Positions 33,727 through 41,555 of a stretch of 42,204 bases of DNA are shown one piece after another (the stretch's first letter is position 1; every line of letters begins with the position of its first letter). The notes beneath the pieces were generated by a model, which saw only the letters and a list, made by a program, of their open reading frames with translations, had not been told where the DNA came from and did no database searches. The position numbers were made by a program, and so were the translations under genes. Source of the DNA: Desulfarculaceae bacterium (GTDB lineage Bacteria; Desulfobacterota; Desulfarculia; Desulfarculales; Desulfarculaceae); the NCBI GenBank assembly GCA_027067385.1, contig JAMOVV010000084.1:1-42204 (forward strand), given 5' to 3'.

Positions 33727-33739
33727 GATAATCTTTATC
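33727..33739. promoter_or_regulatory. GATAA-N3-TTATC palindrome
   Basis: GATAATCTTTATC is a 5-3-5 dyad resembling half of a Fur-type box, in the 223-bp gap before the Fur-family gene and about 110 bp upstream of the better Fur-like box. It could be a secondary operator. Confidence 0.35.
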
Positions 33740-33821
33740 ATAGTGGGATGGACCCCAGGCTTAATCCTGAGTCTGCGGGTAATACGAGAGCGCCAGGAAG
33801 TGACAGGCATGTGGGTAGTGC

Positions 33822-33850
33822 TTGACGCCGTAGTTTTAGCCTGGTAAAAA
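33822..33850 (+). promoter_or_regulatory. Predicted promoter of the Fur-family gene
   Basis: TTGACG (33822-33827) and TAAAAA (33845-33850) are separated by 17 bp. The -10 is overlapped by the Fur-like box at 33846-33864, so binding there would block RNA polymerase. Confidence 0.6.
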
Positions 33851-33864
33851 TAATAATCATTACT
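33846..33864. promoter_or_regulatory. Fur/PerR-like operator
   Basis: This 19-bp site contains ATAATCATTA and matches 14 of 19 positions of the E. coli Fur box consensus (GATAATGATAATCATTATC); the inner dyad TAAT-N4-ATTA is symmetric. It lies 16 bp before the regulator start at 33880 and over the predicted -10, which suggests autoregulation. Confidence 0.65.
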
Positions 33865-33879
33865 AACAGGGCGGTGGTC

Positions 33880-34320
33880 ATGTTGGAAGACATGCACAGA
33901 TTGAGAATGACCAAGCAACGGAAAGTTATTCTCGAAGAACTCAGGAAGGTCACCAGTCACCCGACCGCAGGAGACCTCTGCGATATGGTGCGTCGCCGGC
34001 TGCCCAAGATAAGCCTGGGGACCGTGTATCGCAACCTGGACATCCTTTCGCGGCAAGGCATCATCACCAAGCTGGATGTGGCCGGTCAAGAGATGCGTTT
34101 CGACGGCAACGTGGAGCAGCACTACCACCTGCGTTGCCGTGGTTGCGGGAGGGTGGACGATCTGTTCATGGACCCCCTGCCTGGGCTGGACGAGGCTGCG
34201 GAGAAGATGTCCCAGTACCAGGTATTCGGCCACAGCCTGGAATTCGTGGGAATCTGCCCCGAGTGCGCGGGCAAGAAGACCGCCACGGATTCTCTACGAG
34301 AGGCCGCAGGAAGGAATTAA
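33880..34320 (+). CDS. Fur family transcriptional regulator (PerR-like)
   Basis: This 146-residue metal-dependent repressor has an N-terminal winged helix (RMTKQRKVILEELRKVTSHPTAGDLCDMVRRRLPKISLGTVYRNLDIL) and a C-terminal dimerisation domain with the metal region HYHLRC and two structural zinc pairs, C86/C89 (CRGC) and C126/C129 (CPEC). Its position heading a peroxide, superoxide and oxygen-reducing gene cluster suggests a PerR role, sensing peroxide through iron-catalysed His oxidation, but Fur or Zur cannot be excluded by sequence. ATG at 33880 is preferred; GTG 33874 and ATG 33892 are alternatives. A Fur-like box overlaps its promoter. Confidence 0.92.
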   Translation: MLEDMHRLRMTKQRKVILEELRKVTSHPTAGDLCDMVRRRLPKISLGTVYRNLDILSRQGIITKLDVAGQEMRFDGNVEQHYHLRCRGCGRVDDLFMDPLPGLDEAAEKMSQYQVFGHSLEFVGICPECAGKKTATDSLREAAGRN

Positions 34321-34328
34321 AACCAGAG

Positions 34329-34550
34329 ATGGCGAGCAAGAAAGACCTTAGCCCTGAGGACAAAAAGGTACTCAATACCCTAAAAGAAGCCGACGCACCC
34401 TTGGCCAACAAGCAGATCGCGGCCACCACCGGCCTGGATTCCAAGAAGGTATCTGCCGTGGTCAAGGGGCTCAAGGGCAAGGGGCTGGTGGACAGCCCGG
34501 CCCGCTGCAAATACGGCATTACCGATCAAGGCGTCAAGGAGCTGGGCTGA
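34329..34550 (+). CDS. Small winged-helix DNA-binding protein
   Basis: The product is a 73-residue basic protein consisting of one winged-helix domain: LSPEDKKVLNTLKEADAPLANKQIAATTGLDSKKVSAVVKGLKGKGLVDSPARCKYGITDQGVKELG, a MarR/ArsR-like layout with helix-turn-helix and wing. It lacks any sensor or dimerisation region apart from a single Cys (C57). It starts 8 bp after the Fur-family gene and precedes rubrerythrin, so it may be a second regulator of the oxidative defence genes. Target and signal are unknown. Confidence 0.75.
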   Translation: MASKKDLSPEDKKVLNTLKEADAPLANKQIAATTGLDSKKVSAVVKGLKGKGLVDSPARCKYGITDQGVKELG

Positions 34551-34596
34551 GCGTGGCCATGTGGTCCGCCGGTCGCCGAGGGCCGGGGGGGACTAA

Positions 34597-34626
34597 GGGG
34601 GTGTTTTACTGGGGGGGTGTTTTACT
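34597..34626 (+). promoter_or_regulatory. 14-bp direct repeat and possible rubrerythrin promoter
   Basis: GGGGGTGTTTTACT occurs exactly twice, at 34597-34610 and 34613-34626, a period of 16 bp. Within the first copy TTTTAC (34604-34609) could be a -35, with AATAAA (34627-34632) 17 bp downstream as -10, placing the second copy in the promoter spacer. It lies 26 bp before the rubrerythrin ATG. Confidence 0.5.
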
Positions 34627-34651
34627 AATAAAGTAGAGGAGGAGACAGCAC

Positions 34652-35227
34652 ATGGCCAGCCTGCAAGGGAGCCAGACCGAGAAGAATATCTTAACCGCGT
34701 TTGCCGGCGAATCCCAGGCCCGTAACCGCTACACCTATTTTGCCGCCAAGGCCCGCAAAGAGGGCTACAAGCAGATCGAGTCCATTTTCGCCGAGACCGC
34801 CGACCAGGAAAAAGAACATGCCAAGAGGCTGTTCAAGCTGCTGCAGGGCGGCGAGGTGGAGGTGGCCGCTGCCTTCCCGGCCGGGGTGATTGGCACTACG
34901 ACGGAAAACCTGCTGGCGGCCGCGGCCGGCGAGAACCACGAACACACCGAGATGTATCCCGGCTTCGCCAAGGTGGCCCGCCAAGAGGGCTTTGACGAAA
35001 TCGCCGATATCTTTGAGGCCATCGCAGTGGCCGAGGCCTTTCACGAGAAACGCTACCGGGCCCTGGCCGCCAACATCGAGGCGGGCCGCGTGTTTAAGCG
35101 CGAGCAGCCGGTGGCCTGGCGCTGTCGCAACTGCGGCTATGTTCACGAGGGCGACAGCGCCCCCGAGAGATGCCCGGCCTGCGCCCACCCCCGGGCGCAT
35201 TTCGAGATCAAGGCTGAAAACTGGTAG
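34652..35227 (+). CDS. rbr: Rubrerythrin
   Basis: This 191-residue cytosolic peroxidase reduces hydrogen peroxide using electrons from rubredoxin. The N-terminal four-helix ferritin-like domain (about 1-145) carries the diiron ligands in [36 protein letters not shown] and AEAFHEKRY. The C-terminal rubredoxin domain has the Fe ligands C158, C161, C174 and C177. All ligands are present. The ATG is preceded by AGGAGGAGA, a strong ribosome binding site. Its location next to dfx, rubredoxin and roo matches sulfate reducer defence clusters. Confidence 0.96.
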   Translation: MASLQGSQTEKNILTAFAGESQARNRYTYFAAKARKEGYKQIESIFAETADQEKEHAKRLFKLLQGGEVEVAAAFPAGVIGTTTENLLAAAAGENHEHTEMYPGFAKVARQEGFDEIADIFEAIAVAEAFHEKRYRALAANIEAGRVFKREQPVAWRCRNCGYVHEGDSAPERCPACAHPRAHFEIKAENW

Positions 35228-35290
35228 CGGCCCGTTCCCCCGGGGACCGGCGGCGGCCGTCAACAGTTCAAGTAATGGAGAGAGGTTTCT

Positions 35291-35662
35291 ATGGAAAGAC
35301 TAGACGTATATAAGTGCGAGGTATGCGGCAATATCGTGGAGCTGCTGGCGGTGGGCGGTGGCGAGCTGGTCTGCTGCGGCGAGCCCATGAAGCACCAGGC
35401 CGAGAACACGGTGGACGCCGCCAAGGAGAAGCACGTGCCGGTGATCGAAAAGATCGACGGCGGCTTCAAGGTGAAACTGGGCGAAGTGCCTCATCCCATG
35501 GCTGACGATCACTACATTACCTGGATCGAGGTCGTGGCCGGCGACACGGCTTATTTACAATTCCTCAGCCCCGGTCAGGCCCCTGAGGTCGAGTTCAAGA
35601 TCGATGCGGCCTCGGTAACCGCGAGGGCCTACTGCAACCTGCACGGGCACTGGAAGGCCTAG
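35291..35662 (+). CDS. dfx: Desulfoferrodoxin (superoxide reductase)
   Basis: This 123-residue class I (2Fe) superoxide reductase converts superoxide to hydrogen peroxide without producing O2. The N-terminal desulforedoxin domain has C9, C12, C28 and C29. The catalytic centre II has H48, H68, H74, H118 and C115 (YCNLHGHW). The catalytic Lys region EKHVPV is present. ATG follows GGAGAGAGG. Rubredoxin, its likely electron donor, is encoded next. Confidence 0.96.
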   Translation: MERLDVYKCEVCGNIVELLAVGGGELVCCGEPMKHQAENTVDAAKEKHVPVIEKIDGGFKVKLGEVPHPMADDHYITWIEVVAGDTAYLQFLSPGQAPEVEFKIDAASVTARAYCNLHGHWKA

Positions 35663-35679
35663 CCCGGACCATGACCCCC

Positions 35680-35711
35680 GCCGCCGGGCCGCTAGCCGAT
35701 GGCCCGGCGGC
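35680..35711 (+). other. Perfect 11-bp stem-loop between dfx and rubredoxin
   Basis: GCCGCCGGGCC (35680-35690) and GGCCCGGCGGC (35701-35711) pair perfectly around a 10-nt loop, 17 bp after the dfx stop and 47 bp before the rubredoxin ATG. No T-run follows, so it is more likely an mRNA stability or processing element than a terminator. Confidence 0.6.
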
Positions 35712-35758
35712 GTTGCCGAGTTTGCCATATTCCCTGTTGCTATCAAGGAGATACCACC

Positions 35759-35920
35759 ATGAAAAAGTATGTTTGCGGCGTTTGCGGATACACCTATGAT
35801 CCGGCCAAGGGCGATTCTGAAAGCGATGCCCCGGCCGGCACTGCCTTTGAAGACCTGCCCGACGACTGGGTCTGCCCGGTATGCGGCGCCTCCAAGGATG
35901 AGTTCGAGCCCGAGGACTAA
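35759..35920 (+). CDS. rub: Rubredoxin
   Basis: This 53-residue electron carrier has a single Fe bound by C6, C9 ([10 protein letters not shown]), C39 and C42 ([11 protein letters not shown]), the standard length and acidic composition. It would donate electrons to desulfoferrodoxin, rubrerythrin and Roo, all encoded beside it. The ATG follows AAGGAG by 7 nt; a longer in-frame reading upstream runs through the stem-loop and is rejected. Confidence 0.97.
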   Translation: MKKYVCGVCGYTYDPAKGDSESDAPAGTAFEDLPDDWVCPVCGASKDEFEPED

Positions 35921-35937
35921 CCAAGGGTACCCGGCCG

Positions 35938-35952
35938 GCGACCAGCGGTCGC
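35938..35952 (+). other. Short stem-loop between rubredoxin and roo
   Basis: GCGACC and GGTCGC form a 6-bp stem with an AGC loop, 17 bp after the rubredoxin stop. There is no T-run; it may be a processing or stability element. Confidence 0.35.
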
Positions 35953-36006
35953 AGTAGACGCTTCCCAGGTTGGCAGCTGTACTCACTATCCATCAAGGGG
36001 GTTATC

Positions 36007-37200
36007 ATGAAACCAGTTGAGGTAAAACAAGACATTTACTGGGTGGGGGCGATCGACTGGGACATCCGTGATTTCCACGGGTATTCGACTAAAAAGGGTA
36101 CCACCTACAACTCCTACCTGGTCGTGGACGACAAGGTCACGCTCTTTGACACCGTCAAACACGGGTTTGCCGGCGAGCTTTTGCACCGCGTCCACGGCGT
36201 CATAGACCCGGCCAAGATCGACTACCTGGTGCTCAACCACATGGAGATGGACCACACCGGCAGCATCCTGGAGGTGGTCGAGGCCATAAAGCCGGAAAAA
36301 ATCTTCGTGTCCACCATGGGCTTCAAAAGCCTCCAGGCCCATTTCCCTACCGATGACTGGCCAATCCAAAAGGTCAAATCCGGCGACCAGGTGAGCCTGG
36401 GCTCCCGGAGCGTCAGCTTCGTGGAGACCCGCATGCTGCACTGGCCGGACAACATGTTCTCCTACATCCCCGAGGACAAGCTGCTCATCAGCAGCGACGC
36501 CTTCGGTCATCACTGGGCCACCAGCGAACGCTTTGACGACGAGGTCGACGCCTCGGAGCTGATGTCCCACTGCGCCAAGTATTACGCCAATATCCTGATG
36601 CTCTACGCGCCCCACCTGCGCAAGCTCTTTGCCGCCCTGGGCGAGATGAACCTGGATATCGACACCATCGCCCCGGACCACGGGGTCATCTGGCGCTCGG
36701 ACCCGGGCAAGATTCTGGCGGCCTACGAGCGCTGGTGCAACCAGCACTTTTCCCAGAAGGCCCTGGTGGTCTACGACACCATGTGGCACTCCACCGAGAT
36801 GATGGCCAAGGCGGTGGCCAACGGCATCATGGAGCAGGGAGTGAGCGTTAAGCTGATGAACCTGGCGGTCAACCACCGTAGCGACGTAGTCCAGGAGCTG
36901 CTGGAGGCCCGCGCCCTGGTGTTGGGTTCACCCACCCTCAACAACGGCATCCTGCCGCGCATGGGTGATTTTCTCACTTACGCCAAGGGGCTCAAACCCA
37001 GCAATAAGATCGGCGCCGCCTTTGGCTCCTACGGTTGGAGCGGTGAGGCCGTGAAGATTCTCACCGGCGCCCTGCAAGAGATGAAGGTGGAGATCGTCGA
37101 CGACGGCATTCGGCACCAATTCGTCCCCGACCACGACGCTCTGCGGGCCTGCCGCGAGCTGGGAGTGAAGGTCGGACAGGCGGTTAAAGCCTCGGCCTGA
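36007..37200 (+). CDS. roo: FprA-type flavodiiron protein (rubredoxin:oxygen oxidoreductase)
   Basis: This 397-residue protein combines an N-terminal metallo-beta-lactamase-like domain (about 1-245) with a diiron site, motif H78-M-E80-M-D82-H83, and a C-terminal flavodoxin domain from about 252 (ALVVYDTMWHSTEMMAKA ... GSPTLNNGILPRMGDFL). Flavodiiron proteins reduce O2 to water, or NO to N2O, with electrons from rubredoxin. The rubredoxin gene 86 bp upstream supports the Roo role. The ATG is preceded by AAGGGGG. Confidence 0.95.
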   Translation: MKPVEVKQDIYWVGAIDWDIRDFHGYSTKKGTTYNSYLVVDDKVTLFDTVKHGFAGELLHRVHGVIDPAKIDYLVLNHMEMDHTGSILEVVEAIKPEKIFVSTMGFKSLQAHFPTDDWPIQKVKSGDQVSLGSRSVSFVETRMLHWPDNMFSYIPEDKLLISSDAFGHHWATSERFDDEVDASELMSHCAKYYANILMLYAPHLRKLFAALGEMNLDIDTIAPDHGVIWRSDPGKILAAYERWCNQHFSQKALVVYDTMWHSTEMMAKAVANGIMEQGVSVKLMNLAVNHRSDVVQELLEARALVLGSPTLNNGILPRMGDFLTYAKGLKPSNKIGAAFGSYGWSGEAVKILTGALQEMKVEIVDDGIRHQFVPDHDALRACRELGVKVGQAVKASA

Positions 37201-37221
37201 GGGCGCGAGGCGCAATCTTCC

Positions 37222-37953
37222 ATGGGCGGCCGGCGTGCGCTAAAGCGGAAGGTACTGGCCGAGCTCACCGAAGTAGACGCCGCGACTGCGGCCTCGGAGC
37301 TTGGCCACCTGCCGCCCCGCAAGGTCTTGTCCGCTCTGTTGGCCTATCTGAACCACCCCTCTGGGCTCATCGCCGGCAAGGCGGCCGAGGTGTTGGGGCT
37401 ACTGGTGGCCGACTGGACCAAGGACGGTACGGACGAATCAATGAATCAGGCCAGGGAAGTGATGCGTCGCCTCGCCTGGAGCCTCAACGAAGAATCGGGC
37501 TCCATCGGGTGGGGTGCTCCCCGGGCCATGGCCGAGATCATGGTGCATCAACCGGTTATAGGTGAGGAGTACATTTACATCCTCATTTCTTACCTCGCAG
37601 AGGGGGATAACCAACTGGAGCACGAACCTTTACAGCGTGCGGTTCTTTGGGGGTTGGACCGCCTGGCCCGTACACGGCCGGAGCTGCTGAAGGGCCGTAA
37701 CCTGCCAGCGGTGGTGGCCGGCTACCTGGACTCACCCGACCCCGAGGTGCGCGGCTTGGCCGCGGGGCTCTTGGGGCGCCTGGGTGCGTTGCAGACCGCC
37801 GAGGCCATCGGCCGCCTGGCAGGAGATGAAAGCGAGCTGATGATCTACCGACAAGGGGTCATGGAGCACACCAGCGTAAGCCAGATGGCCCGGCGATCGC
37901 TGCAACTCCTGCAGGTGGGTCAAGCTCTGTCTAACCCTGGATGGGGAGAGTAG
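37222..37953 (+). CDS. HEAT-repeat-like protein (DVU0298-type)
   Basis: This 243-residue all-helical protein has HEAT-like repeats (PPRKVLSALLAYLNHPSGLIAGKAAEVLGLLV; PDPEVRGLAAGLLGRLGALQTAEAIGRLAGDES). A central conserved-looking block holds SLNEESGSIGWGAPRAMAEIM. That block and the size recall the DVU0298 family from sulfate reducers, a recollection I cannot test here. No catalytic motif is seen; a scaffold or assembly role is possible. It lies 21 bp after roo and 3 bp before cydA, so it is inside the oxygen-reduction operon. Confidence 0.75.
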   Translation: MGGRRALKRKVLAELTEVDAATAASELGHLPPRKVLSALLAYLNHPSGLIAGKAAEVLGLLVADWTKDGTDESMNQAREVMRRLAWSLNEESGSIGWGAPRAMAEIMVHQPVIGEEYIYILISYLAEGDNQLEHEPLQRAVLWGLDRLARTRPELLKGRNLPAVVAGYLDSPDPEVRGLAAGLLGRLGALQTAEAIGRLAGDESELMIYRQGVMEHTSVSQMARRSLQLLQVGQALSNPGWGE

Positions 37954-37956
37954 CTT

Positions 37957-39282
37957 ATGGATGTACTAATGCTTTCGCGGCTGCAGTTTGCGGCCGCCAC
38001 GTTCTTCCACTTCCTGTTCGTACCCTTGACCCTGGGGCTGTCGATCCTGATAGCCATCATGGAGACCAAGTACGTCAGGAGTGGTGACGAAACCTATAAG
38101 CGAATGGCCAAGTTCTGGGGCAAGCTGTTCCTTATTAACTTTGCGGTGGGTATCGTAACCGGTATCACCTTGGAGTTCCAGTTTGGCACCAACTGGTCGC
38201 GTTACAGCGCCTACGTGGGTGACATTTTCGGGTCGTTGCTGGCGGTGGAGGCCACCGTGGCCTTCTTCCTGGAGTCGACCTTCATCGGCCTGTGGGTATT
38301 TGGCTGGAAACGGCTCTCCAAAAAGGCCCACGCCGCCTGCATCTGGGTGGTGGCCATTTCCTCCAACATCAGCGCTTACTGGATTCTGACCGCCAACGCC
38401 TGGATGCAGCACCCGGTGGGTTATACCATCCGCAACGGGCGGGCCGAACTCACCGACTTCTTCGCGGTGATAACCCAAAAGTTCGCCATCCTGGAATTCC
38501 TGCATACCGTCAGCGCGGCCTACATCCTGGCCGGCTTCTTCGTGATGGGCGTCAGCGCCTATCACCTGCTGCGTAAGAAGCACACGGACTTCTTTAGCAA
38601 GAGCTTCCGCATCGCCTTGGTCTTCGCCCTGGTCTTCTCCATCTTCGAGGTGGTCCAAGGCCACTTAAACGGCGGCGAAGTGGCGGCTACCCAGCCGGCC
38701 AAGCTGGCGGCCATGGAGTCCCACTGGGAGACCAAGGCCAACGTGCCGCAGTATCTCTTCTCCTGGCCGGATGCGGAGAACGAGCGCAACGCGGTGCAGT
38801 TGATCCCCATCCCCGGCGCCCTGAGCCTCTTGGCCCACCATTCCACCGACGCGGTGGTCAAGGGCCTCAAGGACTGGCCCAAGTCCGAGCGCCCGCCGGT
38901 GCTGATCACCTTCCTGTCCTTCCGTCTCATGGTGGGGCTGGGCTTCTGGTTCATGCTACTGACCATATGGGCCTGGGTGCGTCGCAAGCAGCTAGGCGAC
39001 AATCCCTTGCTGCTGCGTCTTTTGCTCTGGTCCATTCCGCTGCCCTACCTGGCCATCGAGGCGGGATGGGCGGTGGCCGAGGTGGGTCGTCAGCCCTGGA
39101 TCGTATACGGCATCATGAAGACCGCCGACGCGGTCTCACCCATCGCGGCCCACCAGGTCGGCGTTACCTTGGTGGCCTTTATCGCGGTCTACGGACTGTT
39201 GGGGGCCGCGGCGTTCTACTTGATCGCCAAGTACGCGCGCAAGGGCCCCGAGCTAGTGGAGGAAGGAGGCCAAGATGCTTGA
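37957..39282 (+). CDS. cydA: Cytochrome bd ubiquinol oxidase subunit I
   Basis: This 441-residue membrane subunit has about nine transmembrane helices. The haem ligands are H18 (TFFHFLFVP, b595) and H183 (FLHTVSAAY, b558); GRQPWIVYGIMKT is the conserved segment after the Q-loop, which is of the short type. Cytochrome bd oxidises quinol and reduces O2 with very high affinity; in anaerobes it protects by scavenging O2. It overlaps cydB by 8 bp. Confidence 0.96.
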   Translation: MDVLMLSRLQFAAATFFHFLFVPLTLGLSILIAIMETKYVRSGDETYKRMAKFWGKLFLINFAVGIVTGITLEFQFGTNWSRYSAYVGDIFGSLLAVEATVAFFLESTFIGLWVFGWKRLSKKAHAACIWVVAISSNISAYWILTANAWMQHPVGYTIRNGRAELTDFFAVITQKFAILEFLHTVSAAYILAGFFVMGVSAYHLLRKKHTDFFSKSFRIALVFALVFSIFEVVQGHLNGGEVAATQPAKLAAMESHWETKANVPQYLFSWPDAENERNAVQLIPIPGALSLLAHHSTDAVVKGLKDWPKSERPPVLITFLSFRLMVGLGFWFMLLTIWAWVRRKQLGDNPLLLRLLLWSIPLPYLAIEAGWAVAEVGRQPWIVYGIMKTADAVSPIAAHQVGVTLVAFIAVYGLLGAAAFYLIAKYARKGPELVEEGGQDA

Positions 39283-40300
39283 GACCATCTGGTTTGTACT
39301 ATGGGCCGTGCTTTGGGCGGTTTACTTCATGCTCGACGGCTTTGACCTGGGCCTGGGCGCGCTCATGCCCTGGCTGGCCAAGAGCGACCGGGACCGCCGG
39401 GTGATCTACAACGCCATGGGCCCCCTGTGGGACGGTAACGAGGTTTGGCTCATCACCGCCGGTGGTGTGACCTTTGCCGCCTTTCCCCTTACCTACGCAG
39501 TGATGTTTTCTTCCCTGTACACCCCCCTGATGATGCTGCTGTTCGCCCTGATTTTGCGCGGGGTGGCCTTTGAGTTTCGGGCCAAGGTAGACAGCCCGGC
39601 CTGGCGCAGCGTCTGGGACTGGTGCCTGATCCTGGGCAGCTTCCTGCCGGCCTTGCTTTTAGGGGTGGCCTTTGCCAACATCTTCATGGGCATCGCCATC
39701 GACAAGCAACATATCTGGCAGGGCAGCTTCTTCGGCCTGCTCAACCCTTATGGCCTCTTGGGTGGCATCCTCTTTGTGCTGCTGTTCAAGCAACACGGCG
39801 CCCTGTGGCTGGTGAACAAGTCCGAGGGTGAGTTGCAGGAGCGCGCCGCCGGCGCCGCCCGGGTCTTGTGGCCCATGGTGCTGGTGGCGGCGGTGGTGTT
39901 CTTGGTGGCCAGTTGGTTCTACACCAAGCTGTGGGACAACTACCTGGCCCATCCGCTGCTGCTGATCATCCCGCTGCTGTGCGTGGCCAGCCTGTTGCTC
40001 ACCCGCTTTTTTGCGGCCAAGGGCCAGTGGTGGAAGGCCTGGTTCGGTTCGTCCGGCACCATTGTCTTCGCCACCCTGTGGGGGGTGTTCGGCATGTTCC
40101 CCAACCTGCTGGCCTCCTCCATAGACCCGGCGGCGTCTCTGACCGCCTTTAACAGCTCCTCGAGCCCGCTTACCCTCAAGATCATGCTGGGGGTGGCCCT
40201 GGTGATGGTGCCCATCGTCATCATCTACCAGTTCTTGATCTACCGCTTCTTCAGCAACAAGATCACCGACGAGGAGCTTGCCTACGACGAGGCCTACTGA
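39275..40300 (+). CDS. cydB: Cytochrome bd ubiquinol oxidase subunit II
   Basis: This 341-residue membrane subunit with about eight to nine transmembrane helices has the family motifs FMLDGFDLGLGALMPWL, GPLWDGNEVWLITAGG and FRAKVDSPAWRSVWDW. It pairs with CydA. The ATG overlaps the end of cydA by 8 bp and follows GGAGG. A terminator follows the stop, so this closes the operon. No cydX-like small subunit is evident before the terminator. Confidence 0.96.
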   Translation: MLETIWFVLWAVLWAVYFMLDGFDLGLGALMPWLAKSDRDRRVIYNAMGPLWDGNEVWLITAGGVTFAAFPLTYAVMFSSLYTPLMMLLFALILRGVAFEFRAKVDSPAWRSVWDWCLILGSFLPALLLGVAFANIFMGIAIDKQHIWQGSFFGLLNPYGLLGGILFVLLFKQHGALWLVNKSEGELQERAAGAARVLWPMVLVAAVVFLVASWFYTKLWDNYLAHPLLLIIPLLCVASLLLTRFFAAKGQWWKAWFGSSGTIVFATLWGVFGMFPNLLASSIDPAASLTAFNSSSSPLTLKIMLGVALVMVPIVIIYQFLIYRFFSNKITDEELAYDEAY

Positions 40301-40323
40301 TAACTAATTAGTGGGAGACTCAG

Positions 40324-40356
40324 AGGGCGGCCTCCTGGCGGGGGTCGCCCTTTTTT
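40324..40356 (+). terminator. Rho-independent terminator after cydB
   Basis: GGGCG (40325-40329) pairs with CGCCC (40346-40350), extended by an A-T pair, and is followed by six T. It sits 24 bp after the cydB stop and separates the defence operon from the flavin oxidoreductase gene. Confidence 0.75.
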
Positions 40357-40381
40357 ACGGCCTTTAACCAGGAGAGTACCG

Positions 40382-41479
40382 GTGGCTGATATTTTTTCGC
40401 CCTGGCAGGTGGGCTCGCTGGAGCTGCCCAACCGCCTGGTGCGCAGCGCAACCTGGGAGGGCATGGCCGGGCGCGACGGCACTCCGAGCCATGATCTGAT
40501 CAACCTCACCGCCGATTTGGCCGAGGGCGCGGTGGGGCTGATCATCACCGGCTACGCCTACGTGCGGGCCGACGGCCAGAGCTCGCCGCGCCAGAGTGGG
40601 GTGCACATCGACGCCTGTGTGGGACCGCTGACCCGGGTGAGCGATGCGGTGCACAAGGCCGGCGGCAAGGTGGCCCTGCAGATCGTGCACGGCGGCGGCC
40701 AGGCCAAGAAGAGCCTCTGCGGCGCCGAACCGGCGGGACCCTCGGCCATCGACCATCCCGGCAACGGGGCGGCGGTGCGCGGCCTGGGCTTTGAGGAGAT
40801 ACTACAGCTCATCGAAGACTTCGCCTGGGCCGCGGCCCGGGCCAAGGCGGCCGGCTTTGACGCGGTGCAGTTGCACGGAGCCCACGGCTATCTCATCAAC
40901 CAGTTCCTCAGCCCCAACACCAACCAGCGCAGCGACCAGTTCGGCGGGTCCCTGGAGAACCGGGCGCGCTTTTGCCTGGAGGTTCTGCGAGCGGTGCGCG
41001 ACGCGGTGGGTCCTGACTTTCCGGTGCTCATCAAGCTCAACTCGGAAGACGCCCTGGCCGACGGGCTGCAGTTGGCCGACAGTCTGCAGGTGGCCTCCTG
41101 GCTTTCAGAAGAGGGCATCGACGGCATCGAGGTGTCCGGCGGGGTACGCGCCGCGGGCAAAAACTCGCCGTCCCGGGCGGTGCAGGGGCCGGGGCAGGAG
41201 GGCTATTTCCTGGATAACGCCCGCCGGATCAAAGAGGTGGTGGACTGCCCGGTGGTGGTGGTGGGCGGTTTCCGTTCGCCGGAGGTGATCGCCAAGGCTC
41301 TGGACCAGGTCGACGCGGTGGCCATGTGCCGGCCCTTTATCCGCGAGCCGCACCTGGCCCGGCGCTGGCAGGACGGCGACCTGAGCCCGGCCCGCTGCAT
41401 AAGCTGCGGCAAGTGCTTTATCGTGGCGGCCCGGGAAGGGGTGGCCTGCGGCGCGGAGCGGCTGGAGGCCTCGGCCTAA
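40382..41479 (+). CDS. NADH:flavin oxidoreductase / Old Yellow Enzyme family protein
   Basis: This 365-residue FMN-binding TIM-barrel enzyme shows the OYE pattern: LPNRLVRSATWEGMA, QIVHGGGQAKK, FDAVQLHGAHGYLINQFLSPNTNQRSDQFGGSLENR and VVVVGGFRSPEV. It ends shortly after a cysteine cluster C339, C342, C345, C356 (CISCGKCF...C), which resembles the 4Fe-4S site of 2,4-dienoyl-CoA reductases, but the C-terminal FAD/NAD domain of those is missing. It could reduce enoates or quinones. GTG at 40382 follows AGGAGAG. It may be separately transcribed from cydAB. Confidence 0.9.
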   Translation: MADIFSPWQVGSLELPNRLVRSATWEGMAGRDGTPSHDLINLTADLAEGAVGLIITGYAYVRADGQSSPRQSGVHIDACVGPLTRVSDAVHKAGGKVALQIVHGGGQAKKSLCGAEPAGPSAIDHPGNGAAVRGLGFEEILQLIEDFAWAAARAKAAGFDAVQLHGAHGYLINQFLSPNTNQRSDQFGGSLENRARFCLEVLRAVRDAVGPDFPVLIKLNSEDALADGLQLADSLQVASWLSEEGIDGIEVSGGVRAAGKNSPSRAVQGPGQEGYFLDNARRIKEVVDCPVVVVGGFRSPEVIAKALDQVDAVAMCRPFIREPHLARRWQDGDLSPARCISCGKCFIVAAREGVACGAERLEASA

Positions 41480-41494
41480 AGCCCACCCCTTTAT

Positions 41495-41503
41495 TGGTAT
41501 AAT
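41495..41503 (+). promoter_or_regulatory. Extended -10 promoter for the carboxymuconolactone decarboxylase-like gene
   Basis: TGGTATAAT is a perfect -10 (41498-41503) with a TGn extension (41495-41497); no good -35 is found 17 bp upstream. It lies 53 bp before the ATG at 41556. Confidence 0.6.
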
Positions 41504-41555
41504 AGAGCCGGGTGAGAGAGTTCATGGACCGACCCCAACCCAACGAGGAGATGTT

